From Ettlia oleoabundans (Eukaryota; Chlorophyta; Chlorophyceae; Chlamydomonadales): DNA of 31,549 bases. Positions 1 through 10,805 of this stretch are shown one piece after another. The notes below the pieces were generated by a model. That model saw nothing but the letters and a program-made list of their open reading frames with translations. It did no database searches and had not been told where the DNA came from. The stretch covers positions 1 through 31,549 of the forward strand of contig JAAMXP010003781.1 in assembly GCA_019693395.1 (NCBI GenBank), given 5' to 3'. Numbering within the stretch: the first letter of the stretch is position 1; each line of letters starts with the position of its first letter. The translations under genes were made by a program, and so were the position numbers.

Positions 1-420
1 GGGGGGCGGCGGCGCGCACGCACACGCGCGTGCTATATTTGGTGGCTGAAAGCTATGCCTGCTGCAACTTGAATGTTTGTAGGAGGTTGGTTGAGCAGGC
101 CGCATCAGGAGATCCATAAATGTAGTTGATTGGGCACTGTTGAAGCTGTCGCAGTCTAGATGTAAGCTTACCAATACCCAACCAACGTGCCATGATCACC
201 ACGTTGTGCGATGCAAACGGGTGTAACACAACAACAATACTTGAATACAACGGATCGCTTGAACACCTCTAGTTCTCTGTTGCTCATTTCAATGAACAGT
301 AGTGACTTGGTTTGCCTTGCGAAAGAAGAATAAATAGGCATTCTTCCAGTGGAATACGAAGAAGCAACACACGTTGCAAGATACACGACACACGTTGTTG
401 CTGAGGCACAACACTCTTAT
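1..420. other. Intergenic / 3' flank of the TEX10-like gene
   Basis: No supported gene is seen here. The first ~33 bases are a GC-rich simple repeat (g runs, then alternating cg/ca). Two plus-strand TGTAA pentamers lie at 161-165 and 222-226, so the end of a plus-strand gene from left of the window is possible. No minus-strand TGTAA (ttaca on the plus strand) was found for the gene ending at 421. The short open frames here resemble no known protein. Confidence 0.5.
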
Positions 421-3400
421 TCATCCACCCAGCACAACAGCGCACAACGCCTCCAAATGCTGCAACTGCTGCTGTTGCTCACGCCCATCCTGTGTGTCGC
501 TGCCAGCTGCCTCTGCCGACGCCCTACAAGCCGCCAGCGCAGCTTGCAATGTCGCCTGTTGCGCCAAGAGGCCCTCTCGCAGACGTTGCTCCCGTAGCAG
601 CGCTTGCAACAGCTGCAACACCGCTGGTAGAGACGCCTTGCGTTCTGAGCTGCCTGCGGCTGCTGCTGAAAGCGGTTCTGCGACCTGCCCTGATGCTAAG
701 CTGCTAGGTAGAGCTTCCAGCAACAGCTGCAACAGCGGATCCGTCTGAAGGCACACTAGTTGCAAGCACAAGGTTGTCATAGCTTGGCTGTCCAGCGTTT
801 CACTGTTACCGCTTGTGACACCAGCACCCTGTTGAGGCTGCGGCTGCTTCGCCTGCTGTGCTTGCTGGCAGCTGGCAAGAAGCTGAAGCATGAGCCGCGG
901 TATTGCCGTAGCCACGGTTGCAGGGAGCTTCAGCTGCTTCTGGGCCGAGGCTGCAGCTGCCGCCAGGGCGATTGCCAGCTGCAGCAGGCCATACGCAGCC
1001 GTACTGTTGAGCGACCCATCTTGACTGACAGCTGAATCCATAAACGGCGGCAGTAGCACCGTCGCTAACTCAGCAGGCTCTCCCAGCCTGGTTGCAGCAG
1101 CGCATGCAGCCGCCACCACCGCCTCGTGGCGCCGCCAATTGCCCTGCTGCAACCCCGCCGTGCTGCTGCCGCTCAACACATTGAGTAGCAGGCCGCAGAA
1201 AGCAGCTGGGTCTGCAGCGCCTGCTGCCGCCCTGGCAGCCACCACCTCCAGCAGCCTAACAGCAGTGGCAGTGGGATATGCGTCGCCCAGGCAGACGATT
1301 GCGGCGGTACGCAGCAGCTGCTCGGTAGCTGCCGGGAAGTGGTACTGCAGGTCCACTGCTTTCTCCTGCATGACAAAAAGAGAAGGAAAAAGGTGGGTGT
1401 CCACACAGCGCTCATGCAACTGGCAGCATGCAGCTTGGTGCTGCTGCTGCTGCTGCTGCTGCTGGTCAGTTGCACTCGTATGGCCACAAGAGCGATAACA
1501 GGCCTGGGGCGGCACACATCCCAGAAGAAAGCCAAAAGATCTGGGACCCTTGACATACAAACGGCTCACTCTATGGTGTTGCTCTGTGCTGTTCACAGAC
1601 ATATACACCAAACCATTCCTGGCGACATGATTGAAAGGTAAGTGGGCAAAGCAACAAGCACGACAGCCAAGCAGCCCAGCCGGCACACCCTACCTGGATT
1701 GCGGGCGGCAGGCTGGCAAGGGGGCCGACATGCACCCGTGGCCCAGCCGGCTGCTGCTGCTGCTGCTGCTTCTTGCCACTGCTAGGCGTGGTAGCCGGCA
1801 GCAGCACGGCAAAGAGCGACGCCAGCTGGGGCTGCAGCTCCTGAAGCGATTCAGCAAGCGGGCTACCTGGCGGTGCAGTCCGTGCTGCATCCAGCAACAA
1901 TGCCAGGGCTGCTTGGGAGGTCAAAGGGCTGCTGCTGCCCAGCTCGAAAAGAAAGCGCGGCAGCGCCGCCAACCAGGCCGCCACCTCAGCGTGTTGCAGT
2001 AACGGGCCGCCTGCCGGGGTGGGGGCGTAGAAGGCAGCGATTGGATCCCGCAGCAGCGCCTGCCAGAAGGCAAGCACGCGTGCCCTGGCGCCGCTACGAG
2101 CAGCACTGCGCTGCCATAGCGACCAGGCGGCTGCCAGCAGCTGCTGCCGCCGCTGCACAGGCAGCAGCGGCAGCACACGCAGGGTGCCGTCCAAAGCCGA
2201 CTGATACACGTCGCCAGTGATGCCGCCGCTGCTGCTGCCTTTCTTGCCACCACGTGCCCGCTTGCCGCTGCCACCCGAAACAATCTTTGCATCCAATTCT
2301 GCCGGGGGGCCGGGTGCCGCGCCAAAGAGGTGGTCAGAGTCGGCAGTCGGTAGGGCCATGCCCTCTGCCATCACCCCAGCAAACCAATCTAGCAGCCTCA
2401 CGACCCAATGCTCCTCCCTGCCACCGTCCGATGCCGGGCTGTTTGGATGGCCGCGGCCGCTGCCGCCGCCATTGCTGCCACCATAGCTGCCTGGCAATGG
2501 AGGGTTGCCCCTGCCTCGCTGCTGCCCACCAGAAGCAGCAGCAGGCAGTACCGCACCTGTTGCTGTCTGCTGGCCAGGCAGGAACCTAGCCAGAAGCTGC
2601 GCGGCCGCCACGTTTAGCTGCACAAGCTGCTCAGCCAGCTGCGGCGCCAGTGCTACCGTGGGGCGGTGAAGAGGAAAGTGCGGTGCCACTTTCCTGATCA
2701 GTGATGCCGCTAAGTTGGTCCTGCTGTGCCCGCTGCCTGCCATGCTGGAGCCCCAGTGGCCCAGCAGCAGGTCGCAGCATCTGCAGCGCAGCAAGCCCGC
2801 ATGCAGATTAAAGTGGAGGAAGAAATAACCCATGATCACAGAGGGAGAACAGATGCACAAATGTTACATTGGTGCAAAAAACATGGCCGTCAAACACGCA
2901 TGGCAGTCCCGATGCATGCCAGCCAGTAGACCCAGCACCCACCCACCACATGCAGGACACTTAACAACCCCAGTACCCATCAACTTCAAGCAAAGCAGCC
3001 AACAACCCCCAGCACCCACGTCAGCACCCACAACCTCATGCAGCATAGGTGAAATCTCAAGCACCCATGTCAGCACCCATGTCAGCACCCACCAACTGCA
3101 TGCTGCGCTTGCTGGAACTGGCACGCATGTCAGCACCCATTTCAGCACCCACCTGAGGATGGAGGTCAGGCACTGGGCAGCCAACAACTCTGGCGACTCT
3201 GCCAGCTGGCTGGGCCCCGCCTCACTCCAGCACTCCAACAGGTGGCCCAGCAGCACCTCTGCTGCAGCCTCAGCCGCCACCTCAGTCGCAGGCTCTGCAC
3301 CACCGCCGTCTGCCGCACCGGCCGCGTTGCCGCCGACGCTGTCGCTTGCTACCGCGACCCACGATGATTGCCTTGGCGGCGGCCACGCACAGCGCCGCCA

Positions 3401-5008
3401 GAACAGCACCGGCTGCGCCTCGCTGTTACCGACACCGCCTCCGCTGCTGTCGTCGCCACACATGCTGCCCTGGGCAAAACCACCAGCGCCATCAGCTGCT
3501 GCTGCCGCTGCTGCAGTGCCCGCTGTTGCAGCAGCTATGCTGCCAGCAGCAGAGGTCCCCACCCCGCCAGCCAGGGCTGCTGCCGCCTTTGCTAGGAATC
3601 GCTCCAGAGCGGCCACCACTGATTGCAGGCTGGCCAGTGACCCTGCCCGGATGGACCGGCCCCTGCTTCCTCTGGATAGAAGGTCTGAGAAGTGGTGCAA
3701 CACGGGAGCCAGGAAGCCTGCTGCCACCAGGTCGGGGCGTGCACCCATCAGCAACTCCAAGAAACCAAGCGCATCTGCCCTGCACGAGCCGCGGGGAAGG
3801 GGGGAGGTATACGGGGGTGAACAGGGGAGCAGTGAGGGAGGCAAGGAAGGGGGTGCCGCAAAGTGAGGTAGAGACATGCTGGCTGTGACATATGCCCTGC
3901 GGCTGCCGCAATCCTTGATCATGCAAAAAAATGCATGAGATGTACACAATACCCATTATACCAGTGCTGCCAGTCGGGCATGCATGAACACCACATGCAC
4001 GCCATGCTCTGCCTCTCTCACGCACACCTGATGGGTTCTGCCAGGTGCGTCATGGCGGCACACACGTGCGCCATCAGCAGCGGCACAAAGGGGGCCAGCG
4101 CCGTACCGCCCAGTGCGGGCAGCAGCGTGCTGCCCAGCAGCTCCCGCGCCGCCGACCGCACTGCCGCATCCCCATCTGCTATGCGCGCTGCCGCCGCCTC
4201 CACCACCAGGGTGGTGTGCCGCCGCAGCTCATCTGCAAGCCAAGTCAAGGCCAGGCTTGTATACATGCTACTCTATCTGCTGGGATAAGAGGATTGAGAG
4301 AACGGGGTACAAGGAATCTGCGTGCCAGGCAAGAAGCCAGAACGGGCTTCAGCAGCAAGCAAGCTGACTTTCTCAGGGTATGTGCGCATCTTGGTGCAGG
4401 GGCAAGCAGATAAAGCATCGAAGCTGCATTGTAAGCGGCATGGCAGAATTTCAGGTAACGAGAACCTCCTTTACTTGATAACCTGTTCTCTCTAATGACA
4501 GTGCAGCGATCTCACCAGGGTGGCCGGCGACCAGCTCAGACAGGCCTTGGAGGGCCTCCCGCCGCACTCGATCGCTGTAGTGCCCACACTGACCCAGCAC
4601 CTCCTGCATCACACACACATGCAAGTTGCAATGAGATACCACACGTGACGTCATCTACAGTAACCATCGACCAAACCGCCACACCGCCACACTAGGAGGA
4701 TGGGCGACGATGACAACATTGTTCCCTGAGTATGGGGGGGCAGCAAACGTTCCAAGCTGCAATACCTATCTACAAATACAGAGGTAAGGCAGCTGGCTCA
4801 CTTTAAGGGTGAGGTTTCGTGCCGTCACAGCCTGACCCGACTTGTCCGCTGCCACGCTTTGCTCAGCTAGGTTGATGGTCCTTGACTTAAAACTGGTGTC
4901 AGTCTGATTTTGCGCCCGCGGCAACTTTTTGCCGATCTTGTGCTTGACGCGCTTGAAGTCCACTCCCACCCCTGCATTCTTCTTCTTGCGAACGCCCGGC
5001 TTGCCCAT
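421..5008 (-). CDS. TEX10/Ipi1-like pre-rRNA processing protein (Rix1 complex)
   Basis: Six exons join in phase: 4802-5008, 4516-4603, 4028-4232, 3153-3779, 1694-2780 and 421-1365, giving 1052 aa. The N-terminus (MGKPGVRKKKN, then VDFKRVKHKIGKKLP and TDTSFKSRTI, residues 1-45) is the hallmark of TEX10/Ipi1. An Ipi1_N-type segment follows at about 144-180 (LAPFVPLLMAHVCAAMTH, then ADALGFLELL). The rest looks like HEAT-type helices rich in Ala, Leu and Gln. In yeast and animals this family scaffolds the Rix1 (TEX10-PELP1-WDR18) complex for ITS2 processing and 60S maturation in the nucleolus and nucleoplasm; that role is inferred here. Length is close to animal TEX10 and far above yeast Ipi1. 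The start is the first Met, immediately before the conserved basic motif. It probably shares the 413-bp upstream region with the divergent gene at 5422. All exon junctions are GT-AG. Confidence 0.88.
1441..1464 (+). repeat. (CTG)8 microsatellite in intron 5 of the TEX10-like gene
   Basis: Eight perfect CTG units, read as CAG on the transcribed strand, lie in the intron between 1366 and 1693. CAG/CTG runs also occur as Gln or Ala codons in neighbouring exons, so this is the intronic form of a genome-wide bias. Confidence 0.9.
2933..3152. repeat. Degenerate ~12-bp minisatellite at the exon 4 donor
   Basis: The plus strand has repeated units of the type cagcacccatgt. The 10-mer cagcacccac occurs at 2933, 3010, 3022, 3083 and 3143. 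On the minus (coding) strand each reads GTGGGTGCTG, and the copy at 3143-3152 is the donor of exon 4 of the TEX10-like gene. The other four copies lie downstream in the same intron. Confidence 0.85.
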
Positions 5009-5421
5009 TGTGGCGGCGGCGGCAGAGTCGGGTGTGGTCTGCTCCTAGAGCTCTCGATGCCCTTCAGCCGCACTGGAGCGCCCACCGCCAAATAGGGCAC
5101 TGCTATATCACTGCTGCAGCCGCGGCTGCGCTGAACTTGCTCTAGCAAGCAACAAGTGCTAGCATGCACGGCTTCAAGGCCTCGCGCTAGAGGCCCTTGT
5201 GTTGGTCCAGGCTAACTTAATATGCTGAAAGGCCATCTTGGTCCCGCTTGGAGAAAAAAACTTGACTGGAAAGATGCGCATGGCGCGGAAACGTCCAGAG
5301 CACACGATATATCAGGCGTGTTGCCGTATAATCACCACTTGCAACGCAGCTGCATTTCTTACACGCTGCCTGTTGGGGGTGATCGTGCACCTGCCGTCCA
5401 GTCCATTTTCGTGCGGTCTCT
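5009..5421. promoter_or_regulatory. Divergent intergenic promoter region
   Basis: These 413 bp separate the start codons of the TEX10-like gene (minus) and the unknown gene at 5422 (plus), so they must hold both 5' UTRs and promoters. I see no clear TATA box or other named element. Confidence 0.55.
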
Positions 5422-6354
5422 ATGGCGGAGACCGCACCTCCGCAGCCGCGTGACGATGATCTGGAGCTGGCTTTGCGGCTGCACAGGGAGTTGAACGCCG
5501 TGCCGCGGCGACAGCGGCAGCCTGTGCGCAACCAGGCGGCCTCCGCGGCTCTGAAGACGTTATCTAAGAAACGCAATCAGCAGGACTCTGAAACCAGCTC
5601 GTCCGAGAGCGAGCGCTCGGGCGGCAGCGAGCAAAAGAAGCGGCACGGTGGCCCGCCCAGCGGTGCGTCGCGGCTGCTGCCGCCTGGGTTGCATGACACC
5701 ATGGTTGGCATGGGTCGCATGGTGATGCGTGCAAGTTGGTGGAAGCAAGCGTCGCACCTCAAGTGAGTTGTGCTTTGATATGTATTTTAGGTGGACTGCC
5801 ACAACACCTGAAACCATCCTCACACTTGCCTTGTGTCGGGGCACACTGTCTTCCCTGCAGACAATGATTCAGGCAGCAAACGCAAGCGCCAGCGAGAAAC
5901 GCAGCCGGGAAGCGGCGCTCGCAACGTGCCCCAGCGGCGCGGTGGCCGTCGCCCGCAGCATGTAGCAGCAGCGGACGAGGCACGCAGCAAGGCGGCAGCA
6001 GCAGAGCAGGAAGGGCAGCCGCGCACCCACGTCAAGTGCTTTTATGTGGGAGTGCAGCACGGTGTTTGGCTAGCAGTGGAAGCTCTGGCCAGTCGTGCCA
6101 GTCTGGCAGCAGCAGTGAGTCACGCCTTCCGAGACGACGGCGTGGCATGCAGCAGCGAAACAGCGACGGTCGTGTTAGTGACGCCCGACAAGCGGAGCCT
6201 TGAGTTTGCAGGTGGGCAGCGGCAGCATAAAGAAAATGATCACCAGCAACAGCAGCAGCAGAACGGCGATGCAGGCAGTGGCGGTGGGGGTGGCGATGCA
6301 GAGGAGACATGGGAGGCAGCAGCTCGCAATGCTGTGCGCGTGTACGTGCGCTAG
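5422..6354 (+). CDS. Unknown basic, probably nuclear protein
   Basis: Two exons, 5422-5728 and 5861-6354, give 266 aa. The intron starts GTGCAAG and ends CCTGCAG, and the phase (one base left over) matches. Near the N-terminus is a motif, DLELALRLHRELNAVPRRQR (residues 13-32), then a Ser/Glu-rich stretch and a basic stretch (KRKRQR, about 109-114) that could be a nuclear localisation signal. A compact segment at 158-219 (THVKCFYVGVQHG, later TATVVLVTPDKRSLEF) looks folded. A Gln/Gly-rich loop and a final TWEAAARNAVRVYVR (252-266) follow. The beta-helix-beta pattern with a loop and a terminal W-x(6)-R strand loosely recalls a PB1/ubiquitin-like fold, but I cannot name the family. A probable poly(A) signal lies at 6706. 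Confidence 0.75.
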
Positions 6355-6705
6355 GGCACAAGTTGGCGGCCACAACTTGCTGCCGGCATCGTTGACCGGC
6401 AGGACCCAATTAGAGCCTCCTATGCAGAGTGCAAGGCCATTTGCAATGGAAGTATCCTGAGGATTTCTTACCCAAATTGTGGTGCTGCTGGCATGCCACC
6501 TAGCTGCCATGCCTTTTCCACTCCCTCCTATCCTGTCTTTCCGCTTCCTCGTAATTGCTCCGCATTCAGCTGACGTCCCTTTGACCATTGACCAGGACAC
6601 ACACGACTGACATTTCTTCGCTTGACGTTTGTGCTTCACACCTGTCCAGCTCTGTTGGTTGTTTTCACTAACTGTACTCACTAATCTACTCCACAGCAAC
6701 GATTC

Positions 6706-6710
6706 TGTAA
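6706..6710 (+). terminator. TGTAA poly(A) signal
   Basis: This is the chlorophyte-type pentamer, 352 bases after the stop at 6354 and the only plus-strand copy I see in that 3' region. Confidence 0.5.
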
Positions 6711-6783
6711 GAAATGATGCATACCAACGCAGTCAGGGGGACAGAATTGAATGTTGCCTGTCTTTGTTGGCGCAGTATCGAGA

Positions 6784-6788
6784 TTACA
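6784..6788 (-). terminator. TGTAA poly(A) signal
   Basis: Minus-strand TGTAA about 330 bases downstream of the oxidoreductase stop; no nearer copy was seen. Confidence 0.45.
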
Positions 6789-7115
6789 ACCGCCTCTGCA
6801 GCATTGCAGCTGCCAATGTCACTGCCTGGCTTCGCATCAGCTGCCGTGTCCTCACAGCATGGAGCGGGGCTGTGGAAGTAGCAGGATCTTTCCTATCACC
6901 TGCAAGCAAGAACAGAGGCAAGTAACAGCGTTAAGCAAACTAGCGAGAACTTAATTCTGCTGCACAGCTGCGTAGCTGGCCTGCCAGTCCGCACACAGGC
7001 TGGATTCCCACACACCTATGGACCACAAGCCAAGGGCTCTGGCACCCCATTTGCTGTCCCAACTCTGGTTGAGCAATCATTTGGTTGCAAGGGCAGTACG
7101 AGTGCTGCAACCGAT

Positions 7116-10100
7116 TCAACAGGCTGCCAGCGAGCCCCCCCCATGCCATTCAAGATGCCGACCATTTAGTGGCGTGTGATACCTGCCCACCTGTCGGTTA
7201 AGCATGATGCTAAATGCCTCTGGTGCCTGCTCCAGAGCATAGCGGTGGCTCACATTCACGCTGATAGCCCCGCTGCCAAACAGGCGCGCCACCTCCTCCA
7301 GGCTCTTCCTGCGTTGCAGAGGGGCAGCCTTGCAGGCAGCAGTAGGAGGTAAGGGGGACGATATGGGCTGTTAAGCACGCAGCGGGAAGCGGGTGATAAG
7401 TGCCACAGCAGGCTCCTAGCAGAGGCGCAGCCATATGGGTAGACATGGAAGGTAGTGGGTAAGGGAGTGGTGTGCACGCAGCAGGCAGCGGCTATGCCGC
7501 CGGCATGGTTCTGGTGTGCGCTGAGCTTGATTGACTTAAGGTGTGAACGCACAGGTGTGGTCTTGTAACTGTGCACTACATACCCCTCCCCCCCCCGCAG
7601 CAAATGTAAAGCCACCTCTTCTCCCGCAACCTCACCTAAAAACGCGCGGGTTGTTGAATTGGTAGGATCCCCAGTAGATGCCGTGGATTGTCAAATTCTT
7701 TACCAGAGCAATGTTGGCGGATATCTTGGGGATGGCGCCTGCATGCGTGAGGCAGCAATGATGAGGGATAGCGTGCAGATCAGGGTGGGCAAGCAGGCTC
7801 TATCACACACAGTCGCAAGTTCGCAGTGTGAACGGCCCCAGCAGCGGCAGGAAGCTTGTCGCAAACCTAGTCGCATGATCAGTCCCACCCCCAGGTGGGG
7901 CGTGGAGGCGCCACGGAGCCATTGTGCAACCAAACCCACCTGACGCAAATCCAATGATGAGAATCTGGGCGCCCCAACGCACACACCTGCAACAGTGACG
8001 GCGCCACCCATCCAAAAATCACCATGAGAAGGCAAGCCTGCCAGCAAAGCAGCAGCTACCTTTACCGAGCGGCTGAACAACAAAGTGGTCGTTTCATGCA
8101 GCCAGCATCTGCTTGTATCCCAAGTCAAGCCGATAAAGCTTGCGTAAGCTATGTGGCCGGCACAAGGAGAAGCAGCAGCGGCTGAGCCATCTTGGGATGT
8201 GAGCCAGTGGCTCAAGCAGTTGATCCCCCCACACCACACTCTACATTGTGACCCGCACTAGTGTACTTCCACGCTCACTTTAGGGATTCTGTGAGCAGCG
8301 AGCCGCCAACTGGATCAAACACCACATCTACGCCTGCAACAGAAGATGCCAGAAGTTGCAAATGGAAGCCTGGGGCGCATAAGGCCCGCACTGTGGGCGA
8401 GCACCCGTGCAAGGTAATGGTCGTCAGGCAATAGTTGCAGCTACAGCAATATTGCCGCTTCACAGACGTTAAGGCAATGTGGTGCAGGGTGGGAGCAGCA
8501 GCTTTAGTGCGATGAACCGGCAGCGGTGGCAAGCATGCCCGCAGCACAAGCAGCTGTAGCTCTGTGGCTCGAGAAAAGCAGTTGCACCAGCTTTGCTGTC
8601 CAAAACCACGTGATCGAGGCGGCAGCAGGGCCCGTTGACGCCGCTTGCTGTTGTACCCATCACTGCTTTCTAAGTTACACTCCAAAGCCGTCACTTCCTA
8701 TACTTCCCATGGCAAGAGGCCTAGATTCGTGTGCACCACCGTTCTGCTCTTAACTCTTTCCCACACACCCTGCTGATCTTCCACCACTTCCACCATTACC
8801 ACCCACTTGCACCACCTTTCTGGCCCACCTTGAGGCGCGGTGTGCCGCAGGAGACCCTTGAGCTGGTCAGGCTTGTGGTGCTGCATGTCTATCACTGCAT
8901 CCGCACCCGCCTGCGAGTTGTACCGCACCAAGGCAACCATGCATTTGATTGGGGTAGCGTGAGAGTGCGCTGGTGCAGTGTGCCCATTAAAAGGGTGGGT
9001 ATCCTCAGCAGGGAGAGGTGCTGGGGACAGCAGCGCTCCCAGCGCTTCCTTTCTTTAGAAACCAATGAGGCAATAAAACAAAAGTGCCTGCTCACCTCCC
9101 TGAGTGCCCGCATCTTATCGGAGCCGCGTGCCACCGCAATCACGCGTGCCCCCATAACCTTTGAAAGCTGCACCGCTGCCAGCCCAACGCCGCCGGCAGC
9201 CCCCAGCACCAGTATTGTCTGCCCTGCAGAGGCAAGCCCCATTTTCCAGATGCTTGAGTGTACTGCCCAGTGTACTGTTGTTGCGCTGGGGGTGCAGCAG
9301 GGACGTCAGCAAGGTTCCACAACCCTGCGCACCTGCAGCCTGCTGCTGCCGCCTCTAAGGCTTTCAAAGCCCACACCCCTGCTGTTGAAACCAGCCGACT
9401 GCCCCGTGTGGGTTGCTTTGTGCAGTGCCCGGCAGCTGCTACATGCTCAAAGGCACCACAGTCATCCCCGCCTTGCCTGGTGCCAGGTTGGCACGGTCCC
9501 GCAGCGCCAGGTAGGCGGTACCATAGGCTACAGGAAGCCCCGCTGCAGCTTCCAGGTCACAGCTGCTTGGTAGTTTCACCACCAGGTTCTCCTTTGCTAC
9601 CACCTCCTCAGCAAAAGCCCCGCCCTGGGTCACGGCACAGACCTGCGACGACCCAACAGATGGGATAAGAGAGAAGGCACAAAAGCGAGTCATATATTGG
9701 GACAAAGCGATGATTGCCCCGCACTGATCTGCAATGGCATGCAGGAAGACAGCCCTGACACGCCAGGCTTGCGGGTCAACCGCAAGGCATGAACCAACGT
9801 ATGATTTGGCAGCAGGCACTAGACGAGAGAAAAGCGCCCCCAAGGGGCCTACACTCCAACAACGTGCTGCTTTACTCGCCTTGTCTCCTACTCGAAGAGT
9901 CCTCACATCCCGTCCCACCTGCAGGCAGACAGGTGCATGGGCGAGAAGCAAGCAAACAGGCAGGTACGAAAGTCGGCAAATAAGCGCATAGAGTCAGCAA
10001 TGAACAGGACATGCGGGGGTTTCTGCTCTTGGGAACTTGCAAGAGCAGCGCTATGTGGCAGTGCTCTTGTCCTGATTGTGTGTGTGTCAAGCAGGATCAT

Positions 10101-10805
10101 GAGGTCCAAACCCCCCACCCTCACACACACACAAACACATACACATTCTTTGACAGAGCACCACCCAAGCCGCACCTCCACAACGGTACCGCTGCATTCG
10201 TTGCCCGGTACAAACGGGAGCTTGGGCTTCTCTTGATATTGGCCCTTCAGAGCATTGAGAAGCATCCAACAGAGCAGCCTTTACCATGCGGCTCTACATA
10301 TTTTTCCAATTCTTGGTGACACATGAACCCAGCTTTGTACAGGCAAGATGCCCACCCCTCCTGCTTTGTTTGGCTGCATTGCCCGCCTGCAAGTGTTATC
10401 CCAAGTTCAGCAATCGGCACTTACCTGCAGCTGAAGCGCATCCGCAAAATTCAACGCTGCTGCCGTCACTCGGATGCGCACTGAGTTTGGGTTCGTGAGC
10501 TGTGGGGTGGGCAGCTGTGCCATTCGCAGCGCACTCTGGGGGCGCCCTAACTGTTCCTGTGGATCACCGAGACGCTCACACAGGAGCGCCTTGAATGTGT
10601 GCCCCTTCTGTTCCTCCTGCAACGCAAGGGTGGGGTGCTGAGGAGACCGGTATCCCAACGTCCAGCGGTTGGGCGGCAGCTGGGCTGCGGCCTGCAGCGC
10701 GCCCTTAAACCTGATCGGTATGCTGAAGCTGTTGCAAGCCTGCTCGAAATATGTGCAGCACATTCAAAGGTCCGCCTCAGCCAATGAACTCACCGACACA
10801 GACAT
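7116..10805 (-). CDS. NAD(P)H:quinone oxidoreductase-like protein (MDR superfamily, no zinc)
   Basis: Eleven exons join in phase: 10794-10805, 10425-10616, 10176-10244, 9880-9918, 9472-9642, 9096-9218, 8829-8910, 8279-8333, 7940-7986, 7636-7738 and 7116-7308, giving 361 aa. An N-terminal GroES-like domain (FKALLCERLG, then LPFVPGNECSGTVVE and LRVGD) precedes the Rossmann fold with TILVLGAAGGVG at 162-173. DVVFDPVGG, WGAQILIIGFASG and HGIYWGSY follow. This pattern is typical of quinone oxidoreductase-like 2/CRYZ-type enzymes, which reduce quinones or enones with NADPH. Zinc-alcohol-dehydrogenase ligands are absent, as expected for QORs. The substrate is unknown. The first coding exon is only 12 nt (Met-Ser-Val-Ser). 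Introns 4 and 5 start GCGAGT and GCGGGG; intron 4 cannot use GT in phase, and intron 5 could use a GT 12 or 15 bases on. The terminal exon runs past a possible donor at 7165, so the last ~16 residues are less certain. Confidence 0.93.

Larger units (their letters stand above)
6355..7115. other. Convergent 3' UTRs of the unknown gene and the quinone oxidoreductase gene
   Basis: No gene is supported. The plus-strand TGTAA at 6706-6710 suits the 3' end of the gene at 5422, and the minus-strand TGTAA at 6784-6788 suits the gene ending at 7116. The two transcripts would then end within about 100 bp of each other. Open frames here have no recognisable similarity. Confidence 0.55.

Noticed and set aside
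421..1686. Many overlapping long open frames on the opposite strand and in other frames of the TEX10-like gene.
   Set aside because: GC-rich, Ala/Leu/Gln-coding sequence leaves shadow frames open; none shows recognisable motifs or splice-consistent extension.
5763..5790. A GTGAGT...TTTTAG pair that would make a 28-nt intron in the unknown gene.
   Set aside because: Too short for an intron, and it leads out of the frame of the conserved second exon. The GTGCAAG donor at 5729 with the acceptor at 5860 fits in phase.
10118..10148. CA-rich stretch in intron 3 of the oxidoreductase as a possible functional element.
   Set aside because: It is a short imperfect (CA)n microsatellite with nothing further to support a role.
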